Shown one piece after another: positions 58,701 to 64,000 of a DNA stretch of 64,000 nt. This DNA is from Campylorhamphus procurvoides (Eukaryota; Chordata; Aves; Passeriformes; Dendrocolaptidae): assembly GCA_013396655.1 (NCBI GenBank), contig WBMV01000121.1:186001-250000 (forward strand). The letters run 5' to 3'. The notes beneath the pieces were generated by a model. That model saw only the letters and a list, made by a program, of their open reading frames with translations, did no database searches and was not told where the DNA came from. Numbering within the stretch: position 1 is the stretch's first letter; each line of letters starts with the position of its first letter. A program made the translations under genes and the position numbers.

Positions 58701-61700
58701 ATTTCTTAATTTTCTCCATAGAAGAAAGGGTACTTTTGATTTCAATTACTTACCTTTCTATCTGAGGTCCCATTCTGAGTATGTGAAGCAAGAATGAGAG
58801 AGTGGCGTTCCATTAAGACACAGTAGAAGTTAAAAACTCTTAAATGTTCTAAACTATCTTCTCTTTTTAACGGGAAGAATATTGTTTTATTTTTACATCA
58901 AGATTATGTTTGGTTGTGACTTGTGTGTTCCTTTTTTAAATCAAATTTTTGCTGTGCTTTATGTTGTGGTGGGATAGAGTTTTCGAAGATCAAATGGAAG
59001 GTTCTAGTGCCTACCCTGTAGAACTGGGATTCTAATACTATGCTTTAATGAATCTTTACATGTACCAGATAGGAATAAATGAGAAGTAAGAATAATAATG
59101 TCAAACTGTTACTGAAAGCTAAACTGTATACCAGTTGATAGTTAGTGGCAGTGTCCAGAGTACATTCTATTGGTCCGCTATTTATATGTATTTTAAAAAA
59201 AAGGAGTGTAGGTCTAGTACCCTTCACAAAGGTTTTTTTTTTGTTCCATCTGCTCAGTGCTTCAGTCCCTTTTTTACTATGGACGAGTCATTAGGATATA
59301 AATATGAAATTGAACAAATGGTAACAGAATGCAGATGCTAAATGTTTTCTAAAATGTCAGTCCATTTTGCGGAAGTGGTACTTGGAGAAATGGAATCTTG
59401 AATTCTTATCAAAAGTATACAAGTAAACAAGTATATAAGTAAAAATTTTGCTCCCCCCTGAAAAGGGAGCACAGTGACATGGCACATAGCTACATAGTGT
59501 CTCTGAATGTAGATTTAGTCCCCTATCTTAGAGAAAAACCACAAGCATGAAATCTATTTTACTATTTCTACATGGTAAGAAAAAAATTAAATTCTTTAAC
59601 ACTTCTTTTCAGATTTTAACAGACAACTCTCCCAATGAACAGGGCCTAAATAAAGTGTTTGATCTGTGTGTTGTATGTGGAGACAAGGCATCAGGTATTT
59701 ATTTTTTTCTTTCTTTTTAGGTTTGTGCAATTTTATAAAAGCAGTTTAAAATTCTTCTGAAACTATGTAACAGTTTGCATGCATATAGATATATATATAT
59801 ATCTATCTCTGTATCTCTATACATGCACAAACAGAAAGGATTCTCTTTCAGTGAAGAATTACACTAAATGGTCCCCTGGTACCCTTGGGTGGGATTTATT
59901 GTTGTTTCACATAGAATCATAGAATATCCTGAGTTGGAAGGGACCCATGAGAATCATCAAGTCCCAACAACTGGCCCTGCCCAGGACTGTCCCCAAGAGT
60001 CATACCGTGTGCCTGAGACCATTGTCCAAACATTTCTTGAACTCTCTCAGGCTTGGTGCTATGACCACTGCTCTGGAGAGCCTGTTCCCAGTGGCCAACC
60101 ACCCTCTGGGTGAAGAAAGAACCTTTTCCTAATACCTAACCTAAAATCCCCCTGACACAGCTTAATGCCATTCCCTTGAGTCTTGTCACCAGAGAAAAGA
60201 GGTCAGTGCCTGCCTTTCCTTTTCCCCTTGTGAGGAACCTGCAGACTGCTATAAGGTCCCCTCATCAGGAACAAACTTCCTAGAAAATAAAACCAGTTAA
60301 TTTTTTTTTCTGTGGCAAAGTTTATCATTAAACATACAGTTGCTCAAGCTCTAAATACATGTCAGACTTCACCCATCTCAAGGAAGTTTCTGCCAAAGTT
60401 AAGGCAAAGAATCTGGTTGGTCAGCTCTAATTGTTTAAAGTTCTCTGGCTCCCCAGGAGGGCTGGAGTCTCCCTTGAGGGGCTGGAGATCCCAGGAGGTA
60501 TTCCTGCAGTGCTCGGCCTGGAATACTGAGAGTGGTAGTGAATTTGGGGAGGGTGCCATGTTTCTCTGAGCAGCTGCAGGTTCTGGGGAGCCTGCTGTGT
60601 GACAAGCAGTATCATGAAAACTGCTTTGCAGACACCTCCAAGAAGCTACATCAAAGAGCGGGTGGAGAAGCAGCATTGGTGCTTTGCAGAACGAATAGTC
60701 ACAGTCCAGATGCTGTTAAAATGTTTCACATGTTATTCTTTTAGCGTGTATGATGCTTTAGAAATTTTATGTTTCAATAGTGTGGTAAAAATGTTGTGAT
60801 AAAGGAATCTAGAAAACCTATGAGAATTTCTAGAAACTTCAATCAGAGGAGACTGATGTATCTAAAAAATGTTTGTGAGGAGTGAGGTAAGAATCTAAAA
60901 ATATGTTTTCTCCTAAATTAGGTCATAGTTGAGATTTATTTCTGTAATGTGCCCTAGTTATTTCAAAGATTCATAAATCAAAATTGTAATTGCCAAGATG
61001 CCTTAATCAAACACAATAATTTTTAGTAATATTTATATTTTATGCAAAACCAAAATAATTTACTTCTAAAAATAATGATAAAACTTTCTGTAGCATAATC
61101 TTAGAAATTTTTATATTATACAGAAAATATACAAAGCTGGGTTTTTTTTTTAAAAATTGCTGCTATTCTAAATTATTCTTTCATTGAAATTTTACTGAAA
61201 GAACTAAGGATGTATCGTTGCTCTCTTAGGAAAATGGAAGGTGAAAGTAAAGCTTTGAACTGATTGCCTACTGCTGTCAAATGCCCTGTTTGTGCTTTCC
61301 ATGGTTCCATTATTTCAACAGTAATGAGCAATCACAGAGCTTGTCTGTAGGAACAGTTCGAAAAAATTCCTAGAGAAATGTATAAATGAAAATGTTTTTT
61401 TTCTGTGTTCTTGCTAACCTGTTTTCTTAGCTTTTTTAAACACTACTGTAAACAGATAAGTAAAGAATTTAATAAGCAACTTTCCTTTTGGTAAAATCTG
61501 TCATGTTTTAAGTGCTTTGAACTGTGAAAGTGGTTCACTTGCCTTTTTATGTTGTTTTATCACCCATATATATTTTAAGATCTGCAACCCAAGGGTAAAA
61601 GAGTGTCTTTTACAGGGTAAAATAGCAAATACTTTGTTTTTAATAAATATAAACTCTAAAAAAATAATATTACACTGTAAAATTAATGTCATTATTTATG

Positions 61701-63992
61701 TTGTTTTGTAATTAGGGCGTCACTATGGAGCAGTGACTTGTGAGGGATGCAAAGGATTCTTTAAAAGGAGCATACGGAAGAATTTAGTTTATTCATGCCG
61801 AGGAACAAAAGACTGTGTCATTAACAAACACCACCGGAATCGATGTCAGTATTGTCGGCTGCAGAGATGCATCGCCTTTGGGATGAAACAAGATTGTAAG
61901 TCTGAACGAGAGCAAATTATTTTATCTGGCAACTGTGTTAAATTTTGTGCTACAAACAATGCAAATTGCTATTTTGATTGTATTTTTAAATTATTGTGTC
62001 TTTTTCTTTAAGAATTGTACAAATTTGGTGTGTCAGAAATCTGAAATGCTTTCAAGCTTTATTTTGCTTTACAAACTTAATAAGCACATTGGATTTAGGG
62101 GAAGGGAATGAATTGTTACTCCTGGGTGGCAAATATCAAGCATGTCTCTTAATTTTTTTAATGCAATTCAATTTTTCTGTGTGTAAATTAAGCTACTGAA
62201 TGCTTTGAATTCTACCTTCCTTTCACTTGTTCCACAACTGAGACTACTGGCAGTTGCTGTTTGCTTTTGGCAGAGCTCTGCAGAGAGTAATTCACAAGGC
62301 GGAGATCCATAGTGATCTAAAGTTCAGTTCTTGCAGATTCCAAGTTCCTTTTTAGCTTTCCGTACATTAGATATAGTGATACTTCAATACCACAGCACTA
62401 TCAGAAAACTAAACACAAAGAAAATCAGGCGATACACAAATACTGATACTGCCCTAATACTGTGACACTGTTGCTATACATACACTATTAGTCTTGCTGA
62501 CCTATTGAACCTCTGCAGACATTTTCCTCTTCACAGCCTTGCTTCTGTCGGCAGAAATCAGTAACACTTTTCCAGCACAGAGGAAATTAATTCAGAAAGG
62601 GAGGAAAAGCTGGGGCAGTGAAAGTGGATTTTTGCCCTCTAGTTTAGTTGTCAGGAAGTAAGAAATGGCCCCTCTGCAGAAGACTTTTCAAGTAGAACAA
62701 AATCACTGGGGTTAGAGATCGGAAGGCAGGAAAAGGATCTCTAGGTCATGGGGGAACACTGAGTCGGGGAGAGGATTGTTTGGGGAAAAGTCTCAGTCCT
62801 CAGTGGGGTGGGGAAAGGAAAGAAAACTCAGCATTGTCTTGGACTGTAGCTTTGTCAGTGGGAGTTATTTATCCCTTGTAGAAGTCTTGGCCTTTTCTCA
62901 ACAAAGTCAGATGCTGCTAGTGAGCACAGGGTCAACAAAGGAAGATGAAATACTTGCCTCTATCTCCTACCCTTCCAAAGCACTACTTGTGGGTTGCAAG
63001 CTGACTTTAATGACATTGTCAGTACTTGATATTATGACATTTGGATTTTATGATACTTCTCAGCATAAAAATTTGAATAGCATCACAATCTGTAGCTAAC
63101 TTGAAAGCTTTTTAATTTTTTCTTATTAGTTATACATTTCTACATTTCCACATTTCTCCCAAAGGGTATAGTACTGTAAGTTTCATTTTAATGTTCTCTA
63201 ATCCATTCAAGGCAAAGTGGTAAATCTGTAGGCTAAAGCCCAGATTCATTCCATCTAGTTTCACTGAGGCATTTGAATTAAAAATCTGTTTCTTCTCTGA
63301 AGTCAGTGGTTGTGGGTCAGGATGTCACCTAGATCAGTCTTAAATGGTCTGAACTGAACTTGGTGAATGTCCCTTTCCCTCTCTATTGTCTAAGTTTCTA
63401 ACTGGAGATGCTTCTTAAAGTGCATAAAATTTTGTGGGTTCAACACAGACCTACAATCCAGTCAAAAAGGTACTTTGAGTCCTTTACTAAGAAGGTAGGA
63501 GGTGGGATAGTGAAACTGAGAGTACAAGAAGCCTTAAGCTTCCACTTCAATTCAGATGAAAAATAAGATATAAGGGGATTTCTCCTCAATTGTAAGTTGA
63601 AAATGTTAGTGTCTGTATGTTTAGTCTCAGACTTTGACTACTACATCATTTCATTTAGAACAAATTAATTCAGTTTGCTGGTTTTTACGCAACTTGTTAG
63701 CTTGTTGGTTATGGGATATATTTTATATATGTTGTAGTTATTTTCAGAATTATTATTAAAATTGAATATTAAATGAGAAAAAAAGTATTGTTTCTGAGTC
63801 TGTAATTTGGGGTGTGATTTAATAGTTGAGGATTATTTCTTTAGCTGTGCAGTGTGAGAGGAAACCTATTGAAGTGTCAAGAGAAAAATCTTCTAACTGT
63901 GCAGCTTCTACAGAAAAGATCTATATTCGGAAAGATCTTCGCAGTCCATTAGCTGCAACTCCAACTTTTGTAACAGACAATGAAACAGCAAG
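46691..63992 (+). CDS. NR2C1: NR2C1 (testicular receptor 2), N-terminal part, continues past window
   Basis: Orphan nuclear receptor TR2. In the nucleus it binds direct repeats of AGGTCA-type half sites, usually with its paralogue NR2C2 (TR4). It represses retinoid-type targets and embryonic globin genes (established family knowledge). Six coding exons join in frame: 46691-46744, 51259-51366, 56101-56331, 59613-59694, 61716-61895 and 63845-63992, giving 267 complete residues. Residues 1-149 are the N-terminal domain with repeated IQIV segments. The DNA-binding domain starts at 150: zinc ligands C150, C153, C167, C170, then C186, C192, C202, C205, with P-box C167-EG-C170-K. The hinge follows. 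Human TR2 is about 603 residues; the ligand-binding domain is downstream. The exon at 51259 adds 36 residues that I do not remember in mammalian TR2. Confidence 0.97.
46745..51258 (+). other. NR2C1 intron
   Basis: A 4.5-kb AT-rich intron. Open frames at 47889-48964 have no domains and overlap one another on both strands. No recognised transposon. Confidence 0.8.
51259..51366 (+). CDS. NR2C1: NR2C1 exon, 36-codon in-phase N-terminal cassette
   Basis: The 108-nt exon (phase 0 at both ends) follows acceptor ttctttctag and precedes donor gtatgc. It encodes [15 protein letters not shown], then [21 protein letters not shown]. Joined to the next exon it makes a second RIQIVTD copy. The QRIQI...TDS...[15 protein letters not shown] pattern resembles the N-terminus of NR2C2. 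I remember mammalian NR2C1 going directly from QQMGE to IVTEQQTGQ, so this exon appears absent or skipped there. Confidence 0.92.
51367..56100 (+). other. NR2C1 intron
   Basis: A 4.7-kb AT-rich intron. A purine-rich stretch at about 54386-54500 yields a lysine-rich open frame of no evident meaning. No recognised transposon. Confidence 0.8.
56101..56331 (+). CDS. NR2C1: NR2C1 exon: N-terminal activation region with tandem repeat
   Basis: The 231-nt exon (77 codons, phase 0 at both ends) encodes [19 protein letters not shown] and continues through [17 protein letters not shown]. It includes two tandem 12-codon units, at 56200-56235 ([12 protein letters not shown]) and 56236-56271 ([12 protein letters not shown]). 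The acceptor gtattattag lacks a good pyrimidine tract. The stronger-looking cacag at 56110 is ruled out because it breaks the frame. The donor is gtagat. Confidence 0.96.
56332..59612 (+). other. NR2C1 intron
   Basis: A 3.3-kb AT-rich intron. A 158-codon open frame on the - strand (57520-57996) has no recognisable domain. Nothing else supported. Confidence 0.8.
59613..59694 (+). CDS. NR2C1: NR2C1 exon: start of DNA-binding domain
   Basis: The 82-nt exon follows acceptor cttttcag and precedes donor gtattt. It encodes [18 protein letters not shown], then CVVCGDKAS with the first two zinc ligands, and ends with one base of a split Gly. Confidence 0.97.
59783..59815. repeat. AT/TATC microsatellite
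   Basis: Alternating TA dinucleotides pass into a short TATC-type run. Confidence 0.85.
59910..60270 (-). mobile_element. CR1 LINE, 3' fragment (antisense)
   Basis: The + strand begins with the complemented terminal repeat catagaatcatagaat (from 59909) and then the gagttggaagggacccatga block. It proceeds through gcccaggactgtccccaaga, the cctgttcccagtggccaacc block and ggtcccctcatcaggaac. It is a 5'-truncated copy of about 360 nt, of a different CR1 subfamily from the copy at 19350. Confidence 0.93.
61716..61895 (+). CDS. NR2C1: NR2C1 exon: DNA-binding domain core
   Basis: The 180-nt exon follows acceptor gtaattag and precedes donor gtaagt. It encodes [20 protein letters not shown], then [20 protein letters not shown] and [19 protein letters not shown]. 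It contains the P-box, both helices and all four ligands of the second zinc finger, and ends with one base of a split Ser. Confidence 0.98.
61896..63844 (+). other. NR2C1 intron
   Basis: A 1.95-kb intron. The middle (62520-63000) is less AT-rich, but nothing in it was recognised. Confidence 0.8.
63845..63992 (+). CDS. NR2C1: NR2C1 exon: hinge start
   Basis: The 148-nt exon follows acceptor tttctttag and precedes donor gtatgt. It encodes [20 protein letters not shown], then [20 protein letters not shown] and FVTDNETA, ending with two bases of a split Arg. This is the conserved hinge segment shared by TR2 and TR4. The gene continues beyond the window. Confidence 0.96.
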
Positions 63993-64000
63993 GTATGTAA

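Larger units (their letters stand above)
59695..61715 (+). other. NR2C1 intron containing an antisense CR1
   Basis: A 2.0-kb intron splitting the first zinc finger. It contains a TA/TATC microsatellite at about 59783-59815 and a CR1 fragment at 59910-60270. The segment 60300-60740 is less AT-rich with overlapping open frames on both strands, possibly an old repeat that I could not assign. Confidence 0.8.

Noticed and set aside
60312..60744. Overlapping open frames on both strands after the CR1 at 59910
   Set aside because: Possibly an unassigned old repeat; no coding signature.
1..64000. CRISPR arrays, tRNA/rRNA genes, operons or a novel multigene defence or mobile system
   Set aside because: The window is a bird gene locus with introns and LINE/LTR repeats; no regular spacer arrays, cloverleaf genes or clustered intronless genes were seen.

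Overview
This window is vertebrate nuclear DNA, almost certainly from a bird. The evidence is long AT-rich introns with GT-AG splice sites, CR1 LINE fragments on both strands (several with the typical avian CR1 3' end), and one retroviral solo LTR of a type I recognise from non-chicken birds. I identified genes by reading exons, splice sites and reading phases directly; no search was run.

Layout. Positions 1-25628 hold the 3' part of FGD6 on the + strand. Thirteen consecutive coding exons encode the last 403 residues: the end of the DH (RhoGEF) domain, the first PH domain, a complete FYVE zinc finger, a linker and the second PH domain, ending at TAG 25626-25628. An AU-rich 3' UTR with three AATAAA signals follows, to about 28.7 kb. 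From 28.7 to 31.4 kb is intergenic DNA with a CR1 copy. A GC-rich, CpG-rich block at about 31.5-32.8 kb contains a 493-base assembly gap and is the expected promoter and noncoding first exon of the next gene. NR2C1 (testicular receptor 2, TR2), also on the + strand, has its ATG at 46691 and six coding exons to 63992. They carry the N-terminal domain, the whole two-zinc-finger DNA-binding domain and the start of the hinge; the ligand-binding domain lies beyond the window. The tandem order FGD6 then NR2C1 is the conserved vertebrate order.

The two genes are not functionally linked as an operon would be: FGD6 is a Cdc42-type guanine exchange factor acting at membranes and actin, and NR2C1 is a nuclear orphan receptor. 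I see no CRISPR array, tRNA, rRNA or new multigene system. The items most worth a second look are: a 36-codon in-phase exon in the NR2C1 N-terminus that I do not remember from mammalian NR2C1 but that resembles the NR2C2 N-terminus; an unidentified, frame-broken, coding-like block on the - strand in NR2C1 intron 1; a CR1 fragment and a G-quadruplex motif on the two sides of the promoter gap; a diverged duplication in the last FGD6 intron; and several perfect hairpins, one at the edge of the LTR.
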